Positions 16,102 to 24,446 of a stretch of DNA of 34,488 bases are shown here, one piece after another. The notes under the pieces are model-generated. The model searched no databases. It saw nothing but the letters and a program-made list of their open reading frames with translations, and was not told the DNA's origin. Every line of letters starts with the position of its first letter. Position 1 is the first letter of the stretch. The position numbers and the translations under genes were made by a program. The DNA lies in NCBI RefSeq assembly GCF_018986435.1, contig NZ_JAHMIN010000023.1, positions 23,603 to 58,090 of the forward strand, read 5' to 3'. This DNA is from Hahella sp. HN01. Lineage in GTDB: Bacteria; Pseudomonadota; Gammaproteobacteria; Pseudomonadales; Oleiphilaceae.

Positions 16102-16581
16102 CTAAGAAGCCAGCTCGCTCAACATAACGAGATCAACGTCGTCGTCCGTACGCACTTTGCTGATGATATCGGCCTTGCTCAGTCGACGAGACATATCGCG
16201 CAGCGTGAGACGCTCAAAAATCTCATTGACCGTCTGGTTGATGACCGACCAGTTGCTGTGCACCGTACATGCATGCATGACGTCGCAGACGCGTTCTTCA
16301 GCGCAGCAGTCAGTCAGCGCCACACCGCCTTCCACAGCTCGGAGAATGCGCGCAATGCTGATATTATAAGCCGCGTCGGAAAGACAGTAGCCGCCTTTAA
16401 CGCCGCGCTCGGAATGAACGACGCCGCCATCCACCAGCAACTTCATGATTTTGCGCACGGTGGGTATGGGCAACTTGGTCTGATCGGCGACCTGATCCAG
16501 TTTGACCAGGTCCTTACCTGGCTCATCCAGAGCAGAGGCGATCAACAACCCATAATCGGCAAGTCTAGCTAAGCGCAACAT
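16102..16581 (-). CDS. Rrf2-family SUF operon regulator
   Basis: This is a 159-residue DNA-binding protein. The N-terminal winged helix (about 1-66) includes ADQTKLPIPTVRKIMKLLVDGGVV and the Rrf2 wing SERGVKGGYCLS. The cluster-binding loop has Cys92, Cys93, Cys99 and Cys105; C93-x5-C99-x5-C105 is the IscR-type ligand spacing for a [2Fe-2S] cluster. It is probably the SUF-specific regulator of the IscR/SufR group, sensing iron-sulfur status. It is transcribed divergently from sufB, with 298 bases between the two starts, so it likely controls both directions from one operator region. No isc genes are nearby, so I do not name it iscR. Confidence 0.9.
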   Translation of the reverse strand: MLRLARLADYGLLIASALDEPGKDLVKLDQVADQTKLPIPTVRKIMKLLVDGGVVHSERGVKGGYCLSDAAYNISIARILRAVEGGVALTDCCAEERVCDVMHACTVHSNWSVINQTVNEIFERLTLRDMSRRLSKADIISKVRTDDDVDLVMLSELAS

Positions 16582-16683
16582 AATTGAAGTCCTGTATCAG
16601 CTTCATAAACGCATGGCTCGGGATCGCCAAACGAACCCGCCGCGTAAGGAATACACGCCTTTTCGATTCTAACCGCATTCCCG

Positions 16684-16708
16684 ATTGATTACCAATTTAG
16701 TATTGATT
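16684..16708. promoter_or_regulatory. Candidate Rrf2/IscR type 1-like operator
   Basis: This 25-base imperfect dyad is centred at 16696 in the divergent regulator-sufB region. The core ACCAATTTAGT (16691-16701) fits ten of eleven positions of the IscR type 1 core ACTRWWWYAGT. Over 25 positions I count 16 matches. ATTGATT also occurs twice at an 18-base period (16684 and 16702). The protein binding it is inferred to be the adjacent Rrf2 regulator. Confidence 0.4.
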
Positions 16709-16879
16709 TGAAATGGGCTTTTCAGTACCCTAGCAATCAAGTCAAGAATAAGAAAACTCTGATTTGTCAGCGCTCTTAGCCATGGTGAAAAGGCTAAAAA
16801 ATTCCAGGCGCGGATGACTCGGAGCTTTCTTTTATATGCGCGCTGTTAAAATACTCTTTTCGATCATCGAGGCCCTCTC

Positions 16880-18328
16880 ATGAGCACGCCAGAAAACTCA
16901 GTTGACCAATACATCAAACGGGAATACCAGGCCGGCTTTATCACCGACATTGAAAGCGAAGCCCTGGAGCCGGGATTAAACGAAGACGTTATCCGCTTTA
17001 TCTCCGCTAAAAAGAACGAACCCGAGTTCATGCTCAACTGGCGTCTCAAGGCCTATCGTGAATGGTTGAACATGGTTGAGCCGCAATGGGCTCACGTGCA
17101 CTACCCCAAAATTGATTTCAACGACATCATCTATTACTCCGCGCCCAAGTCACAAAAAGACGGCCCCAAGAGCCTGGATGAAGTCGACCCTGAATTGCTG
17201 AAAACCTACGAAAAGCTGGGCATCCCCCTACACGAACGCGCCGCCCTCGCCGGCGTTGCGGTAGATGCGGTATTCGACAGCGTTTCCGTCGCCACGACCT
17301 TCAAAGAGAAACTGTCTGAAGCCGGCGTTATCTTCTGCTCCATTTCTGAAGCAGTCAGAAACCACCCCGAGCTGGTGGAGAAGTATCTCGGCAGCGTGGT
17401 TCCTGTCCGCGACAACTATTTCGCCGCCCTCAACTCCGCGGTTTTCAGCGACGGCTCATTTGTTTACATTCCCAAGGGCGTGCGCTGCCCGATGGAGCTG
17501 TCCACCTACTTCCGTATCAATGCGGCGAAAACCGGGCAGTTCGAACGTACGCTGATCATCGCCGACGAAGGCAGCTACGTCAGCTATCTGGAAGGCTGCA
17601 CCGCCCCCATGCGCGATGAAAACCAGTTGCACGCCGCCGTGGTTGAACTAGTGGCGCTGGAAGGCGCAGAAATCAAATACTCGACCGTACAGAACTGGTA
17701 TCCCGGCGACGAAGAAGGCAAAGGCGGCATCTATAACTTCGTCACCAAACGCGGCCTGTGCGCCGGCGCACATTCCAAGATTTCCTGGACCCAGGTGGAA
17801 ACCGGATCGGCCATCACCTGGAAATACCCCAGCGTCGTGCTGAAAGGCGATCACAGCGTCGGCGAATTCTACTCCGTCGCTCTGACCAACAATCTGCAGC
17901 AGGCGGACACCGGCACCAAGATGATTCACATGGGTAAACACACCCGCAGCACCATCATCTCCAAAGGTATTTCAGCCGGCCGCAGCGACAGCAGCTATCG
18001 CGGCCTGGTGAGAATCGCTCCCAACGCCGAAAATGCGCGCAACTATACCCAGTGCGACTCGCTGCTGATCGGCAGCAAATGCGGCGCGCACACCTTCCCT
18101 TACATCGAAAGCAAGAACAACAGCGCCGTGGTTGAACATGAAGCCACCACCTCCAAAGTGAGCGATGAGCAGCTGTTCCTGTGTCGTCAGCGCGGCATTG
18201 ACGCAGAACGCGCTGTGTCCATGATCGTCAACGGCTTTTGTAAGGAAGTATTTAAAGAGCTGCCCATGGAGTTTGCGGTGGAAGCGGGCAAGTTGCTGGA
18301 AGTCAGTTTGGAAGGCTCCGTCGGCTAA
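16880..18328 (+). CDS. sufB: Fe-S cluster scaffold subunit SufB
   Basis: This is a 482-residue cytosolic scaffold of the SufBCD complex, on which nascent iron-sulfur clusters form. The sequence is of full family length and strongly SufB-like throughout ([38 protein letters not shown]). The functional residues known from E. coli can be placed: Cys405 corresponds to Cys392 in [10 protein letters not shown], and His433/Glu434 correspond to His420/Glu421 in [12 protein letters not shown] sits eight bases before the ATG. It is the first gene of the operon and faces the Rrf2 regulator. A 158-base gap separates it from sufC, much longer than the other gaps in the operon. Confidence 0.97.
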   Translation: MSTPENSVDQYIKREYQAGFITDIESEALEPGLNEDVIRFISAKKNEPEFMLNWRLKAYREWLNMVEPQWAHVHYPKIDFNDIIYYSAPKSQKDGPKSLDEVDPELLKTYEKLGIPLHERAALAGVAVDAVFDSVSVATTFKEKLSEAGVIFCSISEAVRNHPELVEKYLGSVVPVRDNYFAALNSAVFSDGSFVYIPKGVRCPMELSTYFRINAAKTGQFERTLIIADEGSYVSYLEGCTAPMRDENQLHAAVVELVALEGAEIKYSTVQNWYPGDEEGKGGIYNFVTKRGLCAGAHSKISWTQVETGSAITWKYPSVVLKGDHSVGEFYSVALTNNLQQADTGTKMIHMGKHTRSTIISKGISAGRSDSSYRGLVRIAPNAENARNYTQCDSLLIGSKCGAHTFPYIESKNNSAVVEHEATTSKVSDEQLFLCRQRGIDAERAVSMIVNGFCKEVFKELPMEFAVEAGKLLEVSLEGSVG

Positions 18329-18348
18329 TAAGCGGCGGAAGCATAAAC

Positions 18349-18396
18349 GCCTGCGGCGGGCTGCGATGCGCAATCAAGCAACCGCCAAAAGCAGGC
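18349..18396 (+). other. Hairpin in the sufB-sufC spacer
   Basis: GCCTGCGGCGG (18349-18359) pairs with CCGCC (18382-18386) and, after an AAAA bulge, with GCAGGC (18391-18396). No T-tract follows. It could be an mRNA processing or stability element that sets sufB against sufCDS levels. Confidence 0.45.
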
Positions 18397-18486
18397 AGCG
18401 AATATTTGATGAGTTAAATTCCGCGACCTAATAGACCAATTAAAGCGGCGGTCGCAGAGTTGTCTTTCTGATACATGGGATCAAAC

Positions 18487-19245
18487 ATGCTAAGTATTAA
18501 AGACCTTTACGCTCGGGTAGAAGAAAAAGAGATTCTGAAAGGACTGACGCTAGACGTGAAGCCCGGCGAAGTCCACGCCATCATGGGCCCCAACGGCTCA
18601 GGCAAAAGCACCCTGACCCACGTATTGTCCGGGCGCGAAGGTTATGACGTCACTTCCGGCGAAATCAATTATTTCGGCCAGAATCTGCTGGACATGGAGC
18701 CAGAGGAACGCGCCCGCGAAGGCATATTCCTGGCGTTCCAGTATCCAGTGGAAATCCCTGGCGTCAGCAATATTCAATTCCTGCGCACAGCGATGAACAG
18801 CATCCGTAAGCATCGCGGCGAAGAAGAACTGGACGCGGCGACTTTCCTGAAACTGGCCCGTCAAAAGATCGGTATGGTCAACCTGGATCCTGACTTCCTC
18901 AAGCGCGGCGTCAACGAAGGTTTTTCCGGCGGCGAGAAAAAGCGTAACGAGATTCTGCAAATGTTGATGCTGGAGCCCAAGCTGGCGCTGCTGGATGAAA
19001 CCGACTCCGGCCTGGACATCGACGCCCTGCAAGTCGTGGCCAACGGCGTCAATGCACTGCGCAGCCCTGATCGCGCCGTGGTTCTGGTGACCCACTATCA
19101 GCGTCTGCTGAACTACATCGTACCGGACTATGTACACGTTCTGGCCAACGGCCGCATCGTCAAATCCGGCGGTCGTGAACTGGCTCTGGAACTGGAAGAG
19201 AAAGGGTACGGCTGGTTGAATCTGGACGACGACAAAGTAGCGTAG
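18487..19245 (+). CDS. sufC: SUF ATPase SufC
   Basis: This is a 252-residue ABC-type ATPase that dimerises to reshape SufB-SufD during cluster assembly. Walker A GPNGSGKST is at 34-42. The signature FSGGEKKRNEI, Walker B LALLDETDSGLDIDAL and H-loop VLVTHYQRLL all follow in order. The Q-loop region FLAFQYPVEIPGV is typical of SufC rather than of transporters. The ATG at 18487 gives the usual MLSIKDL start with GGGA six bases upstream. An ATG four codons earlier (18475) is possible but lacks a ribosome site. An 11-base gap leads to sufD. Confidence 0.97.
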   Translation: MLSIKDLYARVEEKEILKGLTLDVKPGEVHAIMGPNGSGKSTLTHVLSGREGYDVTSGEINYFGQNLLDMEPEERAREGIFLAFQYPVEIPGVSNIQFLRTAMNSIRKHRGEEELDAATFLKLARQKIGMVNLDPDFLKRGVNEGFSGGEKKRNEILQMLMLEPKLALLDETDSGLDIDALQVVANGVNALRSPDRAVVLVTHYQRLLNYIVPDYVHVLANGRIVKSGGRELALELEEKGYGWLNLDDDKVA

Positions 19246-19256
19246 GCGAGGTATTC

Positions 19257-20576
19257 ATGGCGACCCAAAGCAACCCCTACGCAGACTTTCACCGCCAATG
19301 CGTGGAAGCCTCGCAATCCTGGAGCGAACAACTGGGCGACAATCTGCGCTGGCTTGACGACGCCCGCAGTGAAGGCCGCAGCCTTTTCGCCGGTCTGGAG
19401 CTTCCAACCCGCAAAACAGAAGCCTGGCGCTACACGCCTATCGCCCCCATCGTGCAGGGCGATATCCTGCGTTTGCGGACAACGGAATCTGCTGACGCTC
19501 CGCAAGGCATCACTGGCGACTTTTACACTCTGACATTCCATAACGGTCAGCTGGCCGCATCCAACATCGACGACTCCGCTCTGGAAGTGATCCCCTTCTC
19601 GTCAGCGGACGCAGCCGGTCAGGCGCTGATCAAAGAGTATCTGGGCAAAACATTCGACGCCGCCAGGCACCCCTTTGCAGCATTGAATGCAGGCACGCTG
19701 CAGGACGGCGCGCTTATCCGCGTCAGAAAAGACAGCAAAGCGCTCAAGCCAGTGCAAATCGTCCATACTGCGGACGTTTCCGGCGAAGCGGCTTCCAGCT
19801 ATAACCGCGTGATCGTGGTGGTGGAGTCCGGCGCCAAACTGGAGCTGCTGGAAACTTATGTCGATACTCATGAGCGCAAAGTTTTCCAAAACACCGTGAC
19901 GGAAGTGTTTCTCGCCGCCAACAGCACAATGACGCACTACGCGTTGAACTGCGAAGGCGCCAACCAGATTCACACCGGTTGCGTATTCATCGAGCAGCAA
20001 GGCGGCAGCCACTACGAGCAGCATGCTTTCGCCACCGGCGGCGCACTGAAACGTCGCGACATCAATGTGAAATTGCTGGGACAACTGGCGTCCTGCAAGC
20101 TGAATGGCGTTTATCTGGCGGGCGGTCGTGAGCATGTGGACTTCCACACGACAATCGAGCACGTGGCCCCGCATTGCGTCAGCGAAGAAACCTACAAAGG
20201 CATTATCAACGGCAAAGGCAAAGCGGTGTTCAACGGCCGCGTGCATATTCACCGTGACGCCCAGCAATCTTCCGCGGCGATGAACAACAATAACCTGTTG
20301 TTGACCAATACCGCCGAGGTGAACACCAAGCCCGAGCTGGAAATTTACGCCGACGACGTCAAATGCGCGCACGGAGCCACCGTGGGCCAGTTGGACGACA
20401 TGGCGTTGTTCTACTTTCAGTCCCGCGGCATCACCCGGTCTGACGCGCACCGCATGCTGAGCCGCGCATTCGTGGAGTCCGTCATGGCGGAAATGGAGAT
20501 CGAAACGGCTCACGCCTACGTACTCGAACTGGCGGAGCGTTTCTATAATGAAGGAGCGCAGGAGGCTACAGCATGA
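19257..20576 (+). CDS. sufD: SufBCD complex subunit SufD
   Basis: This is a 439-residue beta-helix subunit that pairs with SufB and contributes to iron entry and cluster formation. N-terminal LPTRKTEAWRYTPIAPIV is the typical SufD KxExWRYT-like motif. The C-terminal half has HVAPHCVSEETYKGIINGKGKAVFNGRVHIHRDAQQSSAAMNNNNLLL and KCAHGATVGQLDDMALFYFQSRGI, including the conserved His in CAHGAT. GAGG lies six bases before the ATG. The stop overlaps the sufS start by 4 bases (ATGA), so SufD and SufS are translationally coupled. Confidence 0.96.
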   Translation: MATQSNPYADFHRQCVEASQSWSEQLGDNLRWLDDARSEGRSLFAGLELPTRKTEAWRYTPIAPIVQGDILRLRTTESADAPQGITGDFYTLTFHNGQLAASNIDDSALEVIPFSSADAAGQALIKEYLGKTFDAARHPFAALNAGTLQDGALIRVRKDSKALKPVQIVHTADVSGEAASSYNRVIVVVESGAKLELLETYVDTHERKVFQNTVTEVFLAANSTMTHYALNCEGANQIHTGCVFIEQQGGSHYEQHAFATGGALKRRDINVKLLGQLASCKLNGVYLAGGREHVDFHTTIEHVAPHCVSEETYKGIINGKGKAVFNGRVHIHRDAQQSSAAMNNNNLLLTNTAEVNTKPELEIYADDVKCAHGATVGQLDDMALFYFQSRGITRSDAHRMLSRAFVESVMAEMEIETAHAYVLELAERFYNEGAQEATA

Positions 20577-21811
20577 CCCAGGCGATTAAACGTCCCTTTG
20601 ATGTTCTGTCTGTCCGCGAGGACTTCCCTATCCTGCAACAGCAGGTGAACGGTAAACCTCTGGTATACATGGATAACGCAGCCACAGCGCAAAAGCCGCT
20701 GGCGGTTATCGAGGCGATGAACACGTATTATCGGGAGTTTAACGCCAACGTGCATCGCGGCGCCCACAGCTTGAGCGACCGCGCGACAGGCGAGTTTGAA
20801 GCCGCCCGCGATAAAGTGCGCGCCTTCGTCAACGCACCGTCTCGTGAAGATATCATCTGGGTGCGCGGCGTCACTGAAGCCATTAATCTGGTGGCGCAAT
20901 CTTACGCCCGCAGCACCCTGCAGCCCGGCGACGAGATTATCGTCAGCCAGCTTGAACATCACGCCAATATCGTGCCCTGGCAGATCGTGGCGCAACAGAC
21001 TGGCGCTCAGGTAAGGGTCATTCCGATTACCCCTGACGCCGAGCTGGACATGGCCGCCTATCAGGCCCTGCTGAACGAAAAAACCCGCATCGTCGCGGTG
21101 AACCATGCGTCCAACGCGATGGGCACCGTGAATCCCGTCAAAGAGATGATTCGTCTGGCGAAAAGCGTTGGCGCGGTGACGTTGATAGACGGCGCACAAG
21201 GCGCGCCGCACCTTGAAATCGACGTGCAGGATCTGGACTGTGACTTCTATGCGATTTCCGCCCATAAAGCGTTTGGACCTACCGGCATCGGCGCTCTATA
21301 CGGCCGCAAAGCACTGCTGGAAGCCATGCCTCCATATCAAAGCGGCGGCGAAATGATTGAGCGCGTGTCCTTCTCCGGCACCACGTTCAACGTACCTCCT
21401 TTTAAGTTTGAAGCTGGTACGCCAGCCATTGCTGAAGCCATCGGTTTCGCAGCGGCGCTGGACTATCTGAACCAGTTCGATAAAGCGCAACTGAAAGCCC
21501 ATGAAGACAGCCTGCTGCAACTTGCGGCGGAGCTGGCGCCGACCGTTCCCGGCTTACGTCCGGTGGGTACGGCGAAAAACAAAGTTTCCGTTTTTTCCTT
21601 TTTGGTGGACGGCCTGCATCCCAGCGACCTGGGCACACTGCTGGATCAACAAGGCATCGCCGTACGCACCGGACACCATTGCGCGCAGCCATTAATGGAC
21701 TGCCTCGGCGTTCCCGGCACCACCCGCGCCTCTTTCGCGTTCTATAACACCCGCGAAGAGGTTGAAAAACTGTTCGCCGCCCTACAGAAGATAACCAGAC
21801 TGTTTATTTAG
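20573..21811 (+). CDS. sufS: Cysteine desulfurase SufS
   Basis: This 412-residue PLP enzyme takes sulfur from L-cysteine, giving alanine and an enzyme persulfide. The PLP lysine is Lys232 in AISAHKAFGPTGIG. The persulfide cysteine is Cys370 in RTGHHCAQPLM, the group II signature. N-terminal YMDNAATAQKP and HRGAHSLSDRAT are also typical. The persulfide passes to SufE, encoded three genes downstream, and then to SufB. It starts inside the sufD stop and is followed 13 bases later by sufA. Confidence 0.97.
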   Translation: MTQAIKRPFDVLSVREDFPILQQQVNGKPLVYMDNAATAQKPLAVIEAMNTYYREFNANVHRGAHSLSDRATGEFEAARDKVRAFVNAPSREDIIWVRGVTEAINLVAQSYARSTLQPGDEIIVSQLEHHANIVPWQIVAQQTGAQVRVIPITPDAELDMAAYQALLNEKTRIVAVNHASNAMGTVNPVKEMIRLAKSVGAVTLIDGAQGAPHLEIDVQDLDCDFYAISAHKAFGPTGIGALYGRKALLEAMPPYQSGGEMIERVSFSGTTFNVPPFKFEAGTPAIAEAIGFAAALDYLNQFDKAQLKAHEDSLLQLAAELAPTVPGLRPVGTAKNKVSVFSFLVDGLHPSDLGTLLDQQGIAVRTGHHCAQPLMDCLGVPGTTRASFAFYNTREEVEKLFAALQKITRLFI

Positions 21812-21824
21812 GAGATAGACCACT

Positions 21825-22190
21825 ATGTCCGCGCAAACCTTTACGCCTGAAGTGGGATTGCGTATCACCGACGCTGCGGCTCAACACATCCGCAAGCAGT
21901 TACGCCAGCATCCCGACGTCCAGGGTTTTCGCCTGGGCCTCAAAGCCAGCGGCTGCTCCGGCTTTAAATATATCGTGGATCTGGTTAAGGCCCCTTCCGA
22001 CGATGATCGCAAGTTCGTACTCGCTGACGACATTCCTGTTTATGTTGACGCCAAGAGCCTGCCCTATATTAATGGCGCTGAGATCGACTTCGTCAAAGAA
22101 GGCCTGAATTACGCCTTCAAGTTCAACAACCCCAACGTAGACTCATCCTGCGGCTGCGGGGAAAGCTTTTCCATAAAAGAGGACGCCTGA
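21825..22190 (+). CDS. sufA: A-type Fe-S carrier SufA
   Basis: This 121-residue carrier takes clusters from SufBCD to target enzymes. The three ligand cysteines of A-type proteins are Cys44 (KASGCSGFKY), Cys109 and Cys111 (SSCGCGESF). The central YVDAKSLPYINGAEIDFV is the family signature. The N-terminal extension of about 10 residues before GLRITDAAAQ fits SufA more than IscA or ErpA, and the operon position supports this. GGAGA is nine bases before the ATG. The gap to sufT is 5 bases. Confidence 0.94.
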   Translation: MSAQTFTPEVGLRITDAAAQHIRKQLRQHPDVQGFRLGLKASGCSGFKYIVDLVKAPSDDDRKFVLADDIPVYVDAKSLPYINGAEIDFVKEGLNYAFKFNNPNVDSSCGCGESFSIKEDA

Positions 22191-22195
22191 TCGAT

Positions 22196-22732
22196 ATGGA
22201 AAGAGAGGTTGTACTCACCAAACGGGACTGCATCGCGCGACTGGTTCCTGCGGGCACGGAGATCACCATCCCGGCGGATACATTCGTCACCATCACCCAG
22301 GCGCTGGGCGGCACGTTCACCGTTGTCGTCAACGGCAACCTGGCCCGAGTTGAGGGCAGAGACGCAGACGCGCTGGGCAAAAACGTCGCAGACTTTAACT
22401 TTGACGACATCACGGAAGGCGAAGTCAACGAACGTCATGTCTGGGAAGCATTACGCGCCGTTTTCGACCCGGAAATTCCCGTAAACATCGTTGACCTTGG
22501 CCTGGTGTACAACGTCGCCGTCAACAAAGAAGACGGCAAGAACTGCGTTAATGTGGAGATGACCCTGACGGCGCCCGGCTGCGGTATGGGGCCCGTCATC
22601 GCCGATGACGTAAAGCATAAACTCACGCTGGTGCCTAATGTGGACGAAGCGCGAGTAGAGTTGGTCTTCGATCCTCCCTGGAGCAACGACATGCTCAGCG
22701 AGGAAGCCAAACTCGAACTAGGCATGCTATAA
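22196..22732 (+). CDS. sufT: Fe-S maturation protein SufT
   Basis: This is a 178-residue protein. An N-terminal extension (1-75), with EREVVLTKRDCIARLVPAGTEI, is specific to the long SufT type. The MIP18/DUF59 domain (about 80-175) has DPEIPVNIVDLGLVY (91-105) and TAPGCGMGP with the reactive Cys129. SufT proteins act as auxiliary Fe-S maturation factors. The location between sufA and sufE in a complete suf operon supports the call. The short FDPPWSNDMLSEEAK end is conserved in the family. Confidence 0.93.
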   Translation: MEREVVLTKRDCIARLVPAGTEITIPADTFVTITQALGGTFTVVVNGNLARVEGRDADALGKNVADFNFDDITEGEVNERHVWEALRAVFDPEIPVNIVDLGLVYNVAVNKEDGKNCVNVEMTLTAPGCGMGPVIADDVKHKLTLVPNVDEARVELVFDPPWSNDMLSEEAKLELGML

Positions 22733-22739
22733 GCTAACC

Positions 22740-22763
22740 GCAGGCGCCAAGTTCACCGCCTGC
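22740..22763 (+). other. Small hairpin between sufT and sufE
   Basis: GCAGGCG (22740-22746) and CGCCTGC (22757-22763) form a perfect 7-bp stem with a 10-base loop, eight bases after the sufT stop. No T-tract follows, so partial attenuation or 3'-end protection is more likely than full termination. Confidence 0.45.
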
Positions 22764-22796
22764 AGACAATGAATTAAGCAGACAGAACCGATAACC

Positions 22797-23258
22797 ATGA
22801 CCGCTGTAGACCAAGCCGATATTTTCACCGCCAACCCGCTGGGAAAAGACACCACCATCGCAGACATCAAAGACAGTTTTGAGTTTCTGGATGACTGGGA
22901 AGAGCGCTACGGCTACGTCATTGATCTGGGTAAACAGGTCCCCGCGATGCCGGCGGAACACAAAGTAGAGGAAAACTTTGTACACGGCTGCCAGAGTCAG
23001 GTTTGGTTTATTCATCATCTGGACGCCGCATCCGGCAAGATGTACGTCCTGGTCGCCAGCGACGCCATGATCGTACAAGGCCTCGCTGCTGTCGTAATGT
23101 GCGCCTTCAACGGCAAGTCCCCACAGGACATCGTAGGCTTCGATATGGACGCCCTGTTCACGGAGCTGGACCTGATGCGCCACCTGAGCCCCACTCGCGG
23201 CAACGGTCTGCACGCCATGGTGAAAAAGATCCAAGACGCCGCCCGCAGCGCTTTATAG
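22797..23258 (+). CDS. sufE: Sulfur-transfer protein SufE
   Basis: This is a 153-residue protein that stimulates SufS by accepting its persulfide sulfur. The acceptor is Cys65 in NFVHGCQSQVW, the SufE active-site motif. FDMDALFTELDLMRHLSPTRGNGLHAMVKKI is the family's conserved C-terminal helix pair. It probably ends the suf operon. The 64-base gap from sufT contains a hairpin, so its level may differ from upstream genes. The ribosome site is weak. Confidence 0.95.
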   Translation: MTAVDQADIFTANPLGKDTTIADIKDSFEFLDDWEERYGYVIDLGKQVPAMPAEHKVEENFVHGCQSQVWFIHHLDAASGKMYVLVASDAMIVQGLAAVVMCAFNGKSPQDIVGFDMDALFTELDLMRHLSPTRGNGLHAMVKKIQDAARSAL

Positions 23259-23340
23259 CAGGTAGCCATGTGGACGGCTAGTTGTGGACGACCAGTTGCG
23301 GACTGGCTAATCATCCAAGGCGAGGAATCTGAGCAACGCC

Positions 23341-23733
23341 ATGAATCTGGTTAAATGGATTTTTGACGACGAGATAGAAGTCGCCTTGGCCCAGGACTTT
23401 GATAAGGCGCAGCTGACTCAGTTGGGACTCAAGCTCAACAAAACCTCCAAGCACAGCCGCGCTACGCCAAACGTTTACTATATCCCCTATCCCGCTGACG
23501 ACGCATTCAGCCCCACCACTTACGTGTTTACCCACAACGAGCGTCTCAGGGACATCTGCTTGCGTCTGCACGAACTCGGCTTCGTATTCTGGGGAACCTT
23601 CAAAACGGAAAAGTCTCCTATTGATTACATGCGGGAACTGCAATACCGCGGCGTGCTGACAACGCCCTTTCGCGCACTCAATGCGGGAGAACAAGAGAGC
23701 GTACTGATAGATGAGACACAACGGAGCATGTAG
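23341..23733 (+). CDS. Conserved-looking small protein of unknown function
   Basis: This is a 130-residue protein without signal peptide or membrane helix. I do not recognise the family. It starts with LVKWIFDDEIEVALAQDFDKAQLTQLGLKL and has a central FVFTHN-like segment (TTYVFTHNERLRDICLRLHELGFVFWGTFKTE). The composition is balanced and codon use resembles its neighbours, so it is likely a real gene. It lies 82 bases downstream of sufE on the same strand and could be read through from the suf operon, but nothing in it suggests Fe-S binding (no cysteine pair beyond one Cys). GAGGA lies 15 bases before the ATG, too far to be ideal. Confidence 0.65.
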   Translation: MNLVKWIFDDEIEVALAQDFDKAQLTQLGLKLNKTSKHSRATPNVYYIPYPADDAFSPTTYVFTHNERLRDICLRLHELGFVFWGTFKTEKSPIDYMRELQYRGVLTTPFRALNAGEQESVLIDETQRSM

Positions 23734-23761
23734 CTCCGCACAGCTCACCAGCGCCCTCTCT

Positions 23762-23789
23762 ACTTTATCCACCACACTTTATCCGCCAC
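23762..23789. repeat. Tandem 14-base repeat, two copies
   Basis: ACTTTATCCACCAC (23762-23775) is followed directly by ACTTTATCCGCCAC (23776-23789), with one mismatch. It lies in the short gap after the unknown small gene. No role is evident. Confidence 0.6.
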
Positions 23790-23894
23790 TCCCTTATCCC
23801 AGCAAAAAGACAAAGCCTCTCTCAAGGCGCTTGCCTATGTCCCTATTCTGCATAGACTACGAAAAAACGACGATAAAAATGGGAGCACAACTCC

Positions 23895-24443
23895 ATGGGA
23901 TTCAAGCAACACTATCAACTTATGGCCGGATACAACCAGCGCATGAACAATCAGGTTTATGCGGCGGCGGCAAAACTGGACGAGAGCATCCTGACGAAAG
24001 ATTCCGGTGCGTTTTTCGGTTCCATACTCGGCACCCTGAACCACATTATGGTGGCGGACCTGGTCTGGCTGGGGCGATATAGATCACTTTCCGACCGTTA
24101 CCAGTCCCTGCAGGAACTGTCGCAGTTCTCCACGCCCAAAGCGCTGAGTGAGATTTTACATACGGATTTCAATGCGCTATCGGAGAAGCGACGTCAACTG
24201 GACGCCCTGATCATTCGCTGGCTTACCGACGAAGTAGCGGAAGAAGACTACGCTCTCAATCTCCACTACAGCAGCATGACCGGCGGGAAAAGCGTGCGTA
24301 ACTTTGGCGAGCTGCTGGCGCACTTCTTCAATCACCAGACGCATCATCGGGGTCAGGCGAGCACACTGTTGTCACAGGCTGGGAAGGATATCGGCATCAC
24401 TGATTTTGCGATTGATATCCCGAATCTCGCGGCTTCAGACTGA
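23895..24443 (+). CDS. DinB-family protein
   Basis: This is a 182-residue cytosolic four-helix-bundle protein. The metal-site histidines of the DinB/YfiT fold are visible in TLNHIMVADLVWLGR and in HFFNHQTHHRGQ. WLGRY and the C-terminal HRGQASTLLSQ are also typical. Family members are metal-dependent, often thiol transferases using low-molecular-weight thiols, but many have no known substrate. It ends three bases before the convergent FMN reductase gene. A palindrome GACTGAG-G-CTCAGTC (24438-24452) spans both stops. Confidence 0.85.
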   Translation: MGFKQHYQLMAGYNQRMNNQVYAAAAKLDESILTKDSGAFFGSILGTLNHIMVADLVWLGRYRSLSDRYQSLQELSQFSTPKALSEILHTDFNALSEKRRQLDALIIRWLTDEVAEEDYALNLHYSSMTGGKSVRNFGELLAHFFNHQTHHRGQASTLLSQAGKDIGITDFAIDIPNLAASD

Positions 24444-24446
24444 GGC

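Noticed and set aside
19602-20513. Long open frame of about 300 codons on the strand opposite sufD
   Set aside because: It is the antisense shadow of a well-identified gene, has no recognisable motifs and a composition (His, Val, Gln rich) typical of reversed coding sequence. The same applies to 5771-6685 opposite glrK, 8082-8738 opposite glrR and 20543-21265 opposite sufS.
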